The notes: generated by a model from the sequence alone, not told the origin. Numbered from the stretch's first letter, positions 24,525 through 33,364 are shown. The stretch is 64,000 bases of DNA from Massilia polaris (GCF_012927275.1 NZ_JABBGG010000006.1:1-64000), one strand, 5' to 3'. Made by a program: numbers and translations.

Positions 24525-27341
24525 GTGAAACTACTCACCGCCTTCATGCTCAGCGCCGGCATCCTGACGCCCGCTTTCGTTTCTGCCGCTGGCGCACCAG
24601 CGGCCCCGGCCGCGGTAAAATCCGCACGGCTTGCCGCCCCTGTCAAAGTGACGACAGTTGAAGGCATCACCGAATATCGCCTGGGTAACGGCATGCGCGT
24701 GCTGCTGTTCCCTGACGCAAGCAAGCCGACCCTGACCACCAACATCGTCTACATGGTCGGCTCGCGCCACGAAAACTACGGCGAGACCGGCATGGCGCAC
24801 TTGCTGGAGCACCTGCTGTTCAAGCCGACCGCCAACTTCGGCATCAAGAAGGGCAGCAAAACCCCGGTTGAAGTGCTGAACTCGACCGGCGCCGAATTCA
24901 ACGGCACCACCTGGTACGACCGCACCAACTACTACTCGACCTTCCCGGCCAACGAGGAAAACCTCGCGACCATGCTGGCGCTCGAGGCAGACCGCATGAT
25001 CAATTCGCCGATCGACCAGAACGACCTGTGGAATCCAAAGACCCAGAAGGGCGAGATGACGGTCGTACGTAACGAATTCGAGATGGGCGAGAGCGATCCG
25101 ATCGGCGTGACCACCGAGCGCCTGCAGGCGGTCGCCTTCGACTGGCACAACTACGGCAAGTCGACCATCGGCGCGCGCTCCGACATCGAGCAGGTCAACA
25201 TCCCGCGCCTGCGCGCCTTCTACAAGAACTACTACCAGCCTGACAATGCGGTGCTGATGGTGGCCGGCCGCTTCGATGAAGCCAAGGTGCTCAAGCAGGT
25301 CAATGAAAAATTCGGACGCATTCCGAAGCCGGCCCGCACCATCCAGCCAACCTACACCGCCGAACCAACGCAGGACGGCGAACGCTCCGTGACCGTACGC
25401 CGCAACGGCGGCACCCAGTTCGTCGGCGCCGGCTACCACGTCGCGCCGTCGGGCCATGCGGACGAGGCGGCGCTGTCGCTGCTGGCGCGCATCATGGTCG
25501 ATGCGCCAGGCGGCCGCCTCCACAGGGCGCTGGTCGAAACCAAGCTCGCCACCAAGGTGCAGGTCGATGCCGTCAACAACCTGGAACCGAGCTACCGCAT
25601 CTTCGGCGCCGTCGTGCCGAAAGACGTGAAGCTCGACGCGACCCAGGACGCGATGCTCAAGGTGCTGGAAGACCTGAAGTCGCAGCCGATCACCGAAGCC
25701 GAAGTCGCGCGTGCGCGCGTCGCGATCAACAAGCAGATCGAACTGGCCACCAACGACACCGCCCAACTGGCGATCGCGCTGACCGAATCGATGGCAGCCG
25801 GCGACTGGCGCCTGTTCTTCCTCGAACGCGACCGCACCGAGAAGACCACCGCGGCTGACGTGCAGGCTGTGGCGCTGAAATACCTGAAGCCGACCAACCG
25901 CACCCTCGGCCGCTTCATCCCGACCGACACCGTGGACCGCACCGAAGTACCCGGCACGCCGAATATCGCGGCGCTGGTGGACGGCTACAAGGGCCGCGCG
26001 ATGGTCGCGCAGGGCGAGGCATTCGACCCAAGCCCGGCCAACATCGAAGCGCGCACCGAACGCTTCACGCTGGCGAACGGACTGAAAGGCGCGCTGCTGC
26101 CGAAGAAGACCAAAGGCGGCATGGTCAGCGCCAACCTGGTGCTGCGCACCGGCACCGTCGACAGCCTGAAAGGCAAGGCCGACGCCGGCGCATTCGCAGC
26201 GTCGCTGCTGATGCGCGGCACCGAGCGCCTGTCGCGTCAGGAAATCAAGGATGCCTTCGACAAGCTCAAGGCGCAGGTAGCGGTAGGCGGCGGCGCCGAA
26301 GGCGTCAGCGCATCGGTCACGACCACGCGCGAGAACCTGGCCCCGGCCATGGCCTTGCTGGCAGAAGTGCTGCGCAAGCCTGCGTTTGCCGACAGCGAGT
26401 TCGCCGAACTGCAGCGCGAGCGCATCGGCCGCATCGAGCAGGACATGCCCGAACCGCAGCCGCTCGCATTTAACGCGTTCCAGCGCCTGCTCGACGCTAC
26501 GCCGGAAGGCCACGTCAAGCACGTCGAGACGCTGCCGCAGAAGCTGGCGCTTGTGCGCGCGCTGAAGGTGGAAGACGTCAAGGCATTCCACTCGTCGTTC
26601 TACGGCGCGGGCGACGCGACCTTCGCGGCGGTGGGCGACTTCGATCCGAAGGAAGTCAAGGCGCAGCTCGCGACCCTGTTCGGCGACTGGCGCGCGGCGC
26701 AGCCGTACGTACGCATCCCGGGCACCATCAAGAACGCCGTAGGCGAAAAGATCGCGCTCGCAACGCCGGACAAGGCAAACAGCGTCCTCGTCGCGGTGCA
26801 CCCGATGCTGCTGAAGGACGACGCGCAGGCATTCCCGGCGCTGCTGATGGCGAACCACATGCTGGGCGGCGGCGCACTGCGCAGCCGTCTCGCGGACCGT
26901 ATCCGCCAGAAGGAAGGCCTGTCGTACGGCGTCGGTTCGCAGCTGAATATCCCGGCGCGTGACCCGGCCGGCCTGTGGCTCGCGTACGCCATCAGCGCCC
27001 CGCAGAACACCGCCAAGGTGGAAGCGGCGCTGCGCGAAGAAATCGACCTGGCGATCAAGGAAGGCTTCACCGCCGCTGAACTGGCCAAAGCGAAGAAGGG
27101 CTGGAAGCAGGGCGAGGAAGTGTATCGCACCGAAGACGGCTCGCTGGCCGGCCGCCTGGCCAACTACCTGACGCTGGACCGCACGATGGCCTTCGACAAG
27201 GACCTCGAAGCCAAGGTAGCTGCGTTGACGGTAGCGCAGGTAAACGAAGCGCTGCGTACCAACCTGAAGCCAGCCAGCGTCTCGATCGTCAGCGCCGGCG
27301 ACTTCGCCAAGTCCGGCAAGCCATCCGAAGCAAAGAAGTAA
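24525..27341 (+). CDS. Exported M16-family (pitrilysin-like) two-domain metallopeptidase
   Basis: 938 residues from a GTG preceded by AGGAAG; the first residues form a Sec signal peptide. The inverted zinc motif HLLEH is at residues 92-96, with the third ligand Glu in MLALEADRM about 75 residues later. This half is catalytic. The second half (from FTLANGLKGALLPKKTKGG) repeats the M16 fold but lacks HxxEH, so it is the structural partner. This is the usual single-chain layout of proteobacterial M16 proteins. It probably degrades peptides or misfolded proteins in the periplasm. Transcribed alone, ending before the 27364 hairpin. Confidence 0.93.
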   Translation: MKLLTAFMLSAGILTPAFVSAAGAPAAPAAVKSARLAAPVKVTTVEGITEYRLGNGMRVLLFPDASKPTLTTNIVYMVGSRHENYGETGMAHLLEHLLFKPTANFGIKKGSKTPVEVLNSTGAEFNGTTWYDRTNYYSTFPANEENLATMLALEADRMINSPIDQNDLWNPKTQKGEMTVVRNEFEMGESDPIGVTTERLQAVAFDWHNYGKSTIGARSDIEQVNIPRLRAFYKNYYQPDNAVLMVAGRFDEAKVLKQVNEKFGRIPKPARTIQPTYTAEPTQDGERSVTVRRNGGTQFVGAGYHVAPSGHADEAALSLLARIMVDAPGGRLHRALVETKLATKVQVDAVNNLEPSYRIFGAVVPKDVKLDATQDAMLKVLEDLKSQPITEAEVARARVAINKQIELATNDTAQLAIALTESMAAGDWRLFFLERDRTEKTTAADVQAVALKYLKPTNRTLGRFIPTDTVDRTEVPGTPNIAALVDGYKGRAMVAQGEAFDPSPANIEARTERFTLANGLKGALLPKKTKGGMVSANLVLRTGTVDSLKGKADAGAFAASLLMRGTERLSRQEIKDAFDKLKAQVAVGGGAEGVSASVTTTRENLAPAMALLAEVLRKPAFADSEFAELQRERIGRIEQDMPEPQPLAFNAFQRLLDATPEGHVKHVETLPQKLALVRALKVEDVKAFHSSFYGAGDATFAAVGDFDPKEVKAQLATLFGDWRAAQPYVRIPGTIKNAVGEKIALATPDKANSVLVAVHPMLLKDDAQAFPALLMANHMLGGGALRSRLADRIRQKEGLSYGVGSQLNIPARDPAGLWLAYAISAPQNTAKVEAALREEIDLAIKEGFTAAELAKAKKGWKQGEEVYRTEDGSLAGRLANYLTLDRTMAFDKDLEAKVAALTVAQVNEALRTNLKPASVSIVSAGDFAKSGKPSEAKK

Positions 27342-27363
27342 TCTGAAGTAGGCCGGCAACACC

Positions 27364-27396
27364 TGTTTTCGGCCGGGCAAGTCCCGGCCGAAAACA
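27364..27396. terminator. Stem-loop, probable terminator
   Basis: Perfect 14-bp inverted repeat (TGTTTTCGGCCGGG / CCCGGCCGAAAACA) with a 5-base loop, 23 bases after the M16 stop. There is no long T-run afterwards, so termination strength is uncertain. Confidence 0.65.
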
Positions 27397-27538
27397 TCCC
27401 CCATCCCATTTCCGCCCCAACACGTTTGACCCGGGACGTGGCCACATGACAAATGTCAGGCCGCGATCATGGCACTTGCTTCTGGCGCCGCCCCGCAGCG
27501 ATCCACATACTGACCTCACACCAACATGAAAGGGATGT

Positions 27539-29353
27539 ATGAAAACGATCACCGTAAAAGCGATATTGTCCATGTGCGTGCTGGCTTGCCCGGCGGCGGC
27601 CTTTGCTGCGGCTACGCTGGTACAGGACGTCCGCGTCTTCGACGGCAAGCAGGTGCACCCGAAGCGTTCGGTGCTGATCGAGAACGGCGTGATCGCCAAT
27701 GCGGACTACCGCGGCGCGGCGCCAGCCGGTGCGCGGGTTGTCAGCGGCGCCGGCCGCACCTTGCTGCCAGGGCTGATCGATGCGCACGTACACGCCTACC
27801 GCCATTTCGAGCTACCGCTGCTGTTCGGGGTCACCACCCAGGTCGATATGTTCACCGGCGTGCAGGCCATGCAGCAGATCACCCGCGCGATGGCGGCCGG
27901 TGAGAACCGCGACCAGGCCGACCTGTTTTCCGCCGGAACGCTGGTCACAGCGGCGGGCGGCCATGGCACCCAGTTCGGCATGCCGATTCCAACGCTGGCA
28001 AAGCCGGCCGAAGCGCAGGCGTTTGTCGACGCCCGGATTGCCGAAGGCTCGCACTTCATCAAGATCGTGCTCGAAGAAGGCCATGGTGAACACAAGATGC
28101 AGAGCCTGGACCTGGCAACGGTAAAAGCGGCGATCGATGCAGCCCACCGGCGCGGCAAACTGGCCGTGGTTCACATCAGCACCCTGGCCAACGCGCGCGC
28201 CGCACTCGATGCCGGGGCCGACGGCCTGGTGCACCTGTTCATCGGCGATCGGATCGGCCAGCAGGAAGCGGCCGCGTTTGCTCGGCTGGCCCGCGCAAAG
28301 GACGCCTTCGTCATCCCGACCTTCACGGTACTGGAGAGCTCTGCCGGCGTGCGGGTACCGCCGGTCGGCGCCGACAGCCCGCTCGCCGGCCTGCTCGACA
28401 AGGAGCAGCAGGTGCCGCTGACATCGAGCTACGGCCCGAAGCCCATGCCCGAAAAGCTGGCCGTCCCGAAAACCGTCACCGCGGCCCTGCACAAGGCGGG
28501 CGTCGTCGTCCTGGCCGGAACCGATGCCGGCAATCCCGGCACCCAATACGGCATCAGCATGCATCGCGAACTGGCGGCGCTGGTTGAAGCCGGGCTCTCA
28601 CCGCAGGCAGCACTGGCGGCCGCCACCTCGGCCCCTGCGGCTGCATTCAGGCTGGGGAAACGTGGGCGCATTGCCAACGGCTACAAGGCTGACCTGCTGC
28701 TGGTGAACGGCAATCCTCTCACCGACATTTCGGCCACCCAGCAAATTGAAGAAATATGGAAGGATGGCGAGAGCGTCAGTGCGCTGCGCGCCAAACAGCG
28801 GCAGCGCGTCGCCCAGGAGCTTGTCCCGTCGCCGGAAAACCGTGTGCGCCTGCCTGGCGATGGCCGCATCAGCCTGTTCACCGCCGAGAAGTTCGGCAGC
28901 CCGGTCGGCACCGGCTGGGGACCTTCGCATGACGGCATGATGGGCGGCAGTTCGACCGTCAAGCTGGCGCTGCTGCCGGCCGCAGCGGAGGGTCAGGCAG
29001 GCGTGTCGATCGACGCCACGGTGGCGCCGGGATTTCCCTACCCGTGGGCCGGCGTCGCCTTCATGCCAGGCGCGCGGCCGATGCAGGCCGCCGACCTGAG
29101 CGGCGCGAAGCTGATCCGCTTCAGGGTCCGCGGCGACGGCCAGCGCTACCAGCTCATGATGATGTCGACCGGCGTCACGATCCCGGCCACTGTCCCATTT
29201 ACCGCCGGCGCCGACTGGGCCGAAGTCACCGTGCCCTTCAGCGCGATGCCGGGGATCGATCCGGCGGCAGTGACCATGATAGGATTTAATGCCGGACCGA
29301 AACTTGGCGGCTACCGGTTCGAACTGGCCGACGTGCGGCTGCTCGAACGCTGA
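27539..29353 (+). CDS. Exported amidohydrolase fused to a CIA30-type domain
   Basis: 604 residues with a Sec signal (first 23). Residues about 24-430 form an imidazolonepropionase-like amidohydrolase. LIDAHVHAYRH supplies HxH, and HFIKIVLEEGHGEHK, VHIS and GTDAGNPG supply Lys/Glu-, His- and Asp-type positions of the metal centre. From about 440 (GRISLFTAEKFGSPVGTGWG) a beta-sandwich resembles the CIA30 / complex I intermediate-associated domain, with IRFRVRGDGQRYQLMMM and AVTMIGFNAGPKLGGYRFEL. The second domain may bind carbohydrate-like or polymer substrates for the hydrolase; that is inference. The kinase gene starts 20 bases downstream. Confidence 0.88.
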   Translation: MKTITVKAILSMCVLACPAAAFAAATLVQDVRVFDGKQVHPKRSVLIENGVIANADYRGAAPAGARVVSGAGRTLLPGLIDAHVHAYRHFELPLLFGVTTQVDMFTGVQAMQQITRAMAAGENRDQADLFSAGTLVTAAGGHGTQFGMPIPTLAKPAEAQAFVDARIAEGSHFIKIVLEEGHGEHKMQSLDLATVKAAIDAAHRRGKLAVVHISTLANARAALDAGADGLVHLFIGDRIGQQEAAAFARLARAKDAFVIPTFTVLESSAGVRVPPVGADSPLAGLLDKEQQVPLTSSYGPKPMPEKLAVPKTVTAALHKAGVVVLAGTDAGNPGTQYGISMHRELAALVEAGLSPQAALAAATSAPAAAFRLGKRGRIANGYKADLLLVNGNPLTDISATQQIEEIWKDGESVSALRAKQRQRVAQELVPSPENRVRLPGDGRISLFTAEKFGSPVGTGWGPSHDGMMGGSSTVKLALLPAAAEGQAGVSIDATVAPGFPYPWAGVAFMPGARPMQAADLSGAKLIRFRVRGDGQRYQLMMMSTGVTIPATVPFTAGADWAEVTVPFSAMPGIDPAAVTMIGFNAGPKLGGYRFELADVRLLER

Positions 29354-29372
29354 ACCATACGAAGAAGGCGCA

Positions 29373-30476
29373 ATGAAAACGATCAAGAGCGTGCTGAGCG
29401 GGGCCTGGGTGCCGCCGGAACTGGGAAAGATGCCGTACCTGTGGGCGCTTTCGCTGGTATTCATGGTGTGGAAGTACGTGAACGTTGCGCCTGGCCGGTA
29501 CGAAATCCCGCTGCTGCTGCTGACGCTCGCCGTGTTCTTTCCCTTGTACCTGGCCAGCTTCTGGGCCAGGGGCAAGCATGCCGTTCTGTGCGTGCTCGTG
29601 ACCGCCTTGATCGGCACGCTGTGGGCGCCATGGAACGTGGGCGCCAGCGCATTCTTTATCTATGCCAGCGCCATGTGCGCCGGGTTGAAGCCGGTCCGCG
29701 CCTACCTGCTGTTGGCGGGTGTCATGCTGCTGGCGCTGGTGATTTCGCTGGCGATACCCGAACGGCTGCGTCTGGCTTTCCTGCTGCCAGCGTTGACGAT
29801 TGGTATTCCGGTCGGCATCGCGTCGGTGATGCAGGCCGGCCTGGAGCGGTCGCGCAAGCTGGTGATACGCAAGCAGGAAGAGGTCGAGCACATGGCGACA
29901 ATCGCCGAGCGCGAGCGCATTTCGCGCGACATGCACGACCTGCTCGGGCATTCGCTGTCGCTGATCGCGCTCAAGGCAGAACTGGCCGGAAAACTGGCAG
30001 CACGCGACCCGGATGCCTGCCGGCGCGAGATCCTCGATATCGAAACGGCCGCGCGGCGCGCGCTGTCGGAAGTGCGCGCAGCTGTCAGCGGCTACCAGGA
30101 GAGCGGGCTGGCGCATGCGCTTGCCAGTGCGCGTGCCAGCCTGGCGGCGGCCAACGTCGGGCTGCATGAGAACGTGCAGGCGATCCCGCTGTCGCCAGCC
30201 GCCGAGCACGTGGTCGCACTGGCCTTGCGCGAGGCCGTGACCAATGTCGTGCGCCACGCGGCGGCGGCCAACTGCACCCTGAGCCTGGGGATGCAGGACG
30301 GGACGATCGTGCTGCGCGTGGCCGATGACGGCAGCGCTGCGCATGCAGGTATCCGACATGGCAATGGACTCACCGGCATGCGCGAACGCGCGGCCGCTCT
30401 GGGTGGCACGCTCGCGGTCAACGTCGCCAAAGGCCTGTCGCTCGAGCTGCGCCTGCCTGCGCCGGGTGCCGCATGA
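29373..30476 (+). CDS. DesK/NarX-type sensor histidine kinase
   Basis: 367 residues. The N-terminal 165 residues hold about five transmembrane helices without a periplasmic domain, the layout of DesK-like thermosensors. HisKA_3 contains the phosphoacceptor His in ERISRDMHDLLGHSLSLIAL. The ATPase domain has the N box ALREAVTNVVRHA and G box GNGLTGMRERAAALGG. It should phosphorylate the response regulator whose gene overlaps it by four bases (ATGA). Signals could be membrane state or temperature, by analogy to DesK. The start ATG has GAAGAAGG upstream. Confidence 0.9.
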   Translation: MKTIKSVLSGAWVPPELGKMPYLWALSLVFMVWKYVNVAPGRYEIPLLLLTLAVFFPLYLASFWARGKHAVLCVLVTALIGTLWAPWNVGASAFFIYASAMCAGLKPVRAYLLLAGVMLLALVISLAIPERLRLAFLLPALTIGIPVGIASVMQAGLERSRKLVIRKQEEVEHMATIAERERISRDMHDLLGHSLSLIALKAELAGKLAARDPDACRREILDIETAARRALSEVRAAVSGYQESGLAHALASARASLAAANVGLHENVQAIPLSPAAEHVVALALREAVTNVVRHAAAANCTLSLGMQDGTIVLRVADDGSAAHAGIRHGNGLTGMRERAAALGGTLAVNVAKGLSLELRLPAPGAA

Positions 30477-31078
30477 TCCGCATACTGATTGCCGAAGACC
30501 AGGCCCTCGTGCTGGGCGCGCTCGCGGCGCTGCTGCGGCTCGAGCCCGACCTTGACGTCGTGGCGACCGCCGGCAACGGCCGCGACGCACACGAACTTTG
30601 CAAGGAACTGGCGCCGGACATCGTGTTGACCGATATCGAGATGCCGCACATGACCGGACTCGAACTTGCCGCCGCCCTGGCCGAACTTGGCCTGCCAACG
30701 CGCGTCATTATCGTGACCACCTTCGCCCGCAGCGGCTACCTCAGGCGAGCGCTGGCGGCCGGCGTACGGGGCTACCTGCTCAAGGATGCGCCGGCCGACA
30801 CGCTTGCGGCGGCGATCCGCACGGTACACGGCGGCGGGCGTGCGGTGGCGCCCGAGCTGGCGCTGGAGGGCTGGAGTGGCGGCCAGGATCCGCTGTCCGA
30901 GCGCGAGCGCCAAGTGCTGCGGCTGGCCGGGGAAGGCAGGAGCAGCGCCGAGATCGCGCGCCAGGTACACCTGTCCGAAGGGACCGTCAGGAACTACCTG
31001 TCGGAAGCGATCAGCAAGCTCAACGCGGGTAACCGGGTCGAGGCATTCCGCCTCGCGCGCGACGCCGGCTGGCTGTAG
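30473..31078 (+). CDS. DesR/NarL-family response regulator
   Basis: 201 residues. The receiver domain holds the acidic pocket in MIRILIAEDQALVLG, the phosphoacceptor Asp in IVLTDIEMPHMTGLE and the Lys in YLLKDAPAD. The LuxR-type HTH spans about 135-195 (LSERERQVLRLAGEGRSSAE, then HLSEGTVRNYLSEAISKL). DesR-like regulators are activated by dimerisation on phosphorylation. It is translationally coupled to the kinase. Its targets are unknown; the upstream amidohydrolase gene is the closest candidate. Confidence 0.92.
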   Translation: MIRILIAEDQALVLGALAALLRLEPDLDVVATAGNGRDAHELCKELAPDIVLTDIEMPHMTGLELAAALAELGLPTRVIIVTTFARSGYLRRALAAGVRGYLLKDAPADTLAAAIRTVHGGGRAVAPELALEGWSGGQDPLSERERQVLRLAGEGRSSAEIARQVHLSEGTVRNYLSEAISKLNAGNRVEAFRLARDAGWL

Positions 31079-31097
31079 CGGCACGTAAACGCAAAAA

Positions 31098-31119
31098 GGA
31101 CGGCCCGCGAAGGCCGCCC
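31098..31119 (-). terminator. Rho-independent terminator for the OmpA-like lipoprotein gene
   Basis: On the minus strand GGGCGGCC and GGCCGTCC pair (one G-U) around a TTCGCG loop and are followed by five T. It lies 36 bases after the stop of the gene ending at 31155. Confidence 0.7.
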
Positions 31120-31154
31120 CCTTGAAACAGTCCCCGGTGAGGGGACGCTGTGAC

Positions 31155-31817
31155 TTAGCCGCGTTCTGCGACATAGATCTCGACGCGGCGGTTGCGTGCA
31201 CGGCCGCTGGCATCGTTGTTCGATGCGATCGGCTGGCGTTCGCCACGGCCTTCGATGATGATGCGGTTCGACGACACGCCGCGCTGCGCCAGGTAGTCGC
31301 GGGTATGCGCGGCACGGTCGACCGACAGCGGCTGGTTGACCGAATCGTCGCCGGTGTTGTCGGTGTGGCCGATGATGGTCACGGCCGCAGCCGGGTTCTC
31401 GTTCAGCGTCTGGGCGAAGCGCTCCAGCACCGGACGGAAGTTCGACTTGATGTCGGAACGGCCGGTGTCGAACGACACGTCGGCAGGGATCTCCAGCTTC
31501 AGCCGGTTATCCGAGGTCTGGGTGACCTGCACGCCGGTGCCTTGGGTAGCCTGCTCCATGGCCTGCTTCTGCTTCTCCATGCGGTTCGACCAGATGTTGC
31601 CGATCAGCGCGCCAGCGGCGCCGCCGATGACAGCGCCCTTGGCCGCGCGCGATCCGCCGCCACCGCCGGTGGTACCGCCCAGGATGGCGCCAAGGCCCGC
31701 GCCGACGCCAGCGCCGGTTGCGGTGCCGCGCTGGGTAGCGGACATGTCCGCACAGCCGGATGCGGCCAGTACGACGACGGTTGCTGCGACGATGGATTTA
31801 TTGAAGATTTTTTTCAT
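31155..31817 (-). CDS. OmpA-family lipoprotein with glycine zipper (YiaD-like)
   Basis: 220 residues. The lipoprotein signal ends in AASGCADMS (Cys22). Residues 30-75 are glycine-zipper repeats (GAGVGAGLGAILGGTTGG, GAVIGGAAGALIGN) that insert in membranes. The C-terminal 110 residues form a peptidoglycan-binding OmpA domain (ADVSFDTGRSDIKSNF, IGHTDNTGDDSVNQPLS, and the arginine in GRARNRRVEIYV). It should tether the outer membrane to the cell wall. AAGGAG precedes the ATG. It lies downstream of the 48-residue miniprotein gene, from which a large hairpin at 31837 separates it. Confidence 0.92.
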   Translation of the reverse strand: MKKIFNKSIVAATVVVLAASGCADMSATQRGTATGAGVGAGLGAILGGTTGGGGGSRAAKGAVIGGAAGALIGNIWSNRMEKQKQAMEQATQGTGVQVTQTSDNRLKLEIPADVSFDTGRSDIKSNFRPVLERFAQTLNENPAAAVTIIGHTDNTGDDSVNQPLSVDRAAHTRDYLAQRGVSSNRIIIEGRGERQPIASNNDASGRARNRRVEIYVAERG

Positions 31818-31836
31818 TGGGTGCTCCTTAAAATTT

Positions 31837-31889
31837 GATTCGTTTCGCGGTCACACCAGGCTGAGCCTGGCACGACCGCGAAACGAATC
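31837..31889 (-). terminator. Large two-tier hairpin between miniprotein and OmpA-like genes
   Basis: A perfect 16-bp inverted repeat (GATTCGTTTCGCGGTC / GACCGCGAAACGAATC) encloses a second one (CCAGG-CTGAG-CCTGG). On the minus strand it follows the 48-residue gene and is followed by AAATTTTAAGGAG of the OmpA-like gene. It may be an attenuating terminator or an mRNA-stabilising structure in the leader. Confidence 0.65.
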
Positions 31890-31920
31890 GGTTTCAAACA
31901 ATGGTTGGGTGTATGGCGTA

Positions 31921-32067
31921 CTAAATGCCTCGCCCGGTGATCAGGCGTACCAGGATCATGATGACTGCAACGACCAGCAGGATGTGGATGAAGCCGCCCA
32001 CGGTGTAGGAAGTGACCAGGCCCAGGAGCCACAGTATCAGCAGAATGACAGCGATTGTATAGAGCAT
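31921..32067 (-). CDS. lmo0937-family membrane miniprotein
   Basis: 48 residues, MLYTIAVILLILWLLGLVTS followed by YTVGGFIHILLVVAVIMILV and a basic RLITGRGI tail. Two hydrophobic helices joined at the GG turn and the C-terminal Arg residues match the widespread lmo0937-type family, which is commonly induced by general stress. The function is unknown. GAGGACAA lies upstream of the ATG. The GTNCG box at 32142 is 75 bases before the start with a -10 CATACT, so it is a predicted member of the Crp/Fnr-type regulon. Confidence 0.82.
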   Translation of the reverse strand: MLYTIAVILLILWLLGLVTSYTVGGFIHILLVVAVIMILVRLITGRGI

Positions 32068-32141
32068 GATTTGTCCTCGGTTATGTTTTAGAAGACCCGC
32101 AGGCCGTGACTGAAGTATGCTCAGGTGTGTATTTGCACTCT

Positions 32142-32155
32142 GTTCGATAGCGTAC
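32142..32155 (-). promoter_or_regulatory. GTNCG box upstream of the lmo0937-type gene
   Basis: GTTCGATAGCGTAC. On the minus strand CATACT (32119-32114) follows after exactly 22 bases; the gene starts at 32067. The box touches the 3' end of the upstream gene. Confidence 0.8.
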
Positions 32156-32156
32156 A

Positions 32157-32384
32157 CTAGCCACAAGATTTTTGTTCATTGCGCAACCCTGGCACCCATC
32201 CCATCATGCCCATCAGGCCGACCATGCCGATCAGGCAGCTGAGCAGGCCGCCGGTGATCAGGAAGACCACGTCCTGCGGCTGCATGGCGCCCGGATGCGC
32301 CTGTGGCGGCCCGGCCATGGTCAGGCCGAATACGCTGACGATGATGCCCCAAACGATGATGCCGATCCATGCAAGGCTGTTCAT
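32157..32384 (-). CDS. Small membrane protein, hypothetical
   Basis: 75 residues with a first hydrophobic segment (SLAWIGIIVWGIIVSVFGLT) and a second (FLITGGLLSCLIGMVGLMGM) separated by a Pro/His/Gln loop (AGPPQAHPGAMQPQD). Inner-membrane hairpin topology is likely. GGGGGAG precedes the ATG at 32384. A one-mismatch GTNCG box lies 83 bases upstream. It stands among stress-type miniproteins, so induction together with them is plausible. No family recognised. Confidence 0.7.
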   Translation of the reverse strand: MNSLAWIGIIVWGIIVSVFGLTMAGPPQAHPGAMQPQDVVFLITGGLLSCLIGMVGLMGMMGWVPGLRNEQKSCG

Positions 32385-32466
32385 GTACGCTCCCCCATTC
32401 GTTTTATGTGCCGCCGAATTTGTTTCCGACGTGAATCTAGTTTGCTTGCAGCTCAACAGTAGTTCC

Positions 32467-32480
32467 GTGCGGTGGCTCAC
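32467..32480 (-). promoter_or_regulatory. Imperfect GTNCG box
   Basis: GTGCGGTGGCTCAC differs from GTNCG-N4-CGNAC at one position (CT instead of CG). CAAACT at 32444-32439 follows after 22 bases on the minus strand, the same spacing as in perfect sites, and the gene start is 83 bases away. Confidence 0.5.
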
Positions 32481-32497
32481 ATTGCACAAATGAAAAG

Positions 32498-32531
32498 ACA
32501 ACGCCCCGGGGGATGCGCCCCGGGGCGTTGT
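32498..32531. terminator. Rho-independent terminator
   Basis: A 14-bp perfect stem (ACAACGCCCCGGGG / CCCCGGGGCGTTGT) with a 6-base loop, followed by T6 on the plus strand and preceded by AAAAGACA. It lies 35 bases after the stop of the minus-strand glycine-zipper gene. Confidence 0.8.
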
Positions 32532-32565
32532 TTTTTGGAGGTGGAGACGGCGCCGCCGCCCTCGG

Positions 32566-33243
32566 TCAGGCGACCGAGCGCAGCGATCCGTTGACCACTT
32601 TTACACGCTGGCCGGTACGCCATTGCGGCGCATGGTCCTGGCGGAAGGTGCGCGCGCTGCCGTCGTCGAGGCGCACCTTGATTTCGTAGCTGGTGGTGGC
32701 GCGCACGTTGCCTTCGACCTGGTTGCCGACCACCGCGCCGCCGACCGCACCGGCGACCGTGGCGAGCTTCTTGCCGCTGCCGTCGCCGATCTGGCTGCCG
32801 AGCAGGCCGCCCAGTACGGCGCCGCCCGCCGCGCCAAGCCCGCTGCCTTCGGCGCGCGATTTGACCTGGCGGATCGACTCGACGTTGCCGCAATTCGAGC
32901 ACCATGATTCAGCGGCCGCTACCTTTGCAGGAGCGCGCTTGACCGGCTCGTCGTAGCGCTTAGGCTCGGCGATCTTGCCGGAAGGCTGGTCGCGCAGGTC
33001 GATGCCGGCTGGCGCTGCGGCTGCCAGTTGCGGCGCCGACGCCGGCGCCATCTGGGTCGACAGGGCCAGGCGGTCCGCTTCACTCAGGTCGCCGCGTGCC
33101 GGGTTGCCGCCAACCGATGACGGGATCCAGCCCATGATCGCGGCGGTGCCGGCGAGGCAGAACAGGATGACGGCGAGCGCAGCCAGGATCAGCATCGGAT
33201 GCATGCCGGGACGTTTGAAGGTGCTGTGGAGTGGTGTATTCAT
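32566..33243 (-). CDS. Membrane-anchored glycine-zipper 2TM domain protein
   Basis: 225 residues. A single N-terminal transmembrane helix (MLILAALAVILFCLAGTAAI) lacks a clear cleavage site, so the protein is probably anchored facing the periplasm. After a linker with a CSNC pair (ESWCSNCGNVESIRQVKSRA) comes a glycine zipper (GAAGGAVLGGLLGSQIGDGS, GAVGGAVVGNQVEGN) and a C-terminal beta part (YEIKVRLDDGSARTF). This is the Rickettsia 17-kDa antigen / SlyB-related arrangement. The CxxC could be redox-active or bind metal. It is divergent from the Crp/Fnr gene and shares its GTNCG box at 33365. Confidence 0.85.
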   Translation of the reverse strand: MNTPLHSTFKRPGMHPMLILAALAVILFCLAGTAAIMGWIPSSVGGNPARGDLSEADRLALSTQMAPASAPQLAAAAPAGIDLRDQPSGKIAEPKRYDEPVKRAPAKVAAAESWCSNCGNVESIRQVKSRAEGSGLGAAGGAVLGGLLGSQIGDGSGKKLATVAGAVGGAVVGNQVEGNVRATTSYEIKVRLDDGSARTFRQDHAPQWRTGQRVKVVNGSLRSVA

Positions 33244-33364
33244 GATGGAGGGTTCCTTTTGTCGTACCTGCTGTTTTTGTTGACCGGCCATTTCCGGCGT
33301 CGGACAGGCCCAGCACATGGTCCGTCCAATGCGGTCATTCTCCCTATGTAGTACCGGCGCTTCC

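Noticed and set aside
24531-27452. A 973-codon open frame antisense to the M16 peptidase gene
   Set aside because: It mirrors the GC-rich codon pattern of the real gene, has no family motif, and the plus strand has signal peptide and HxxEH.
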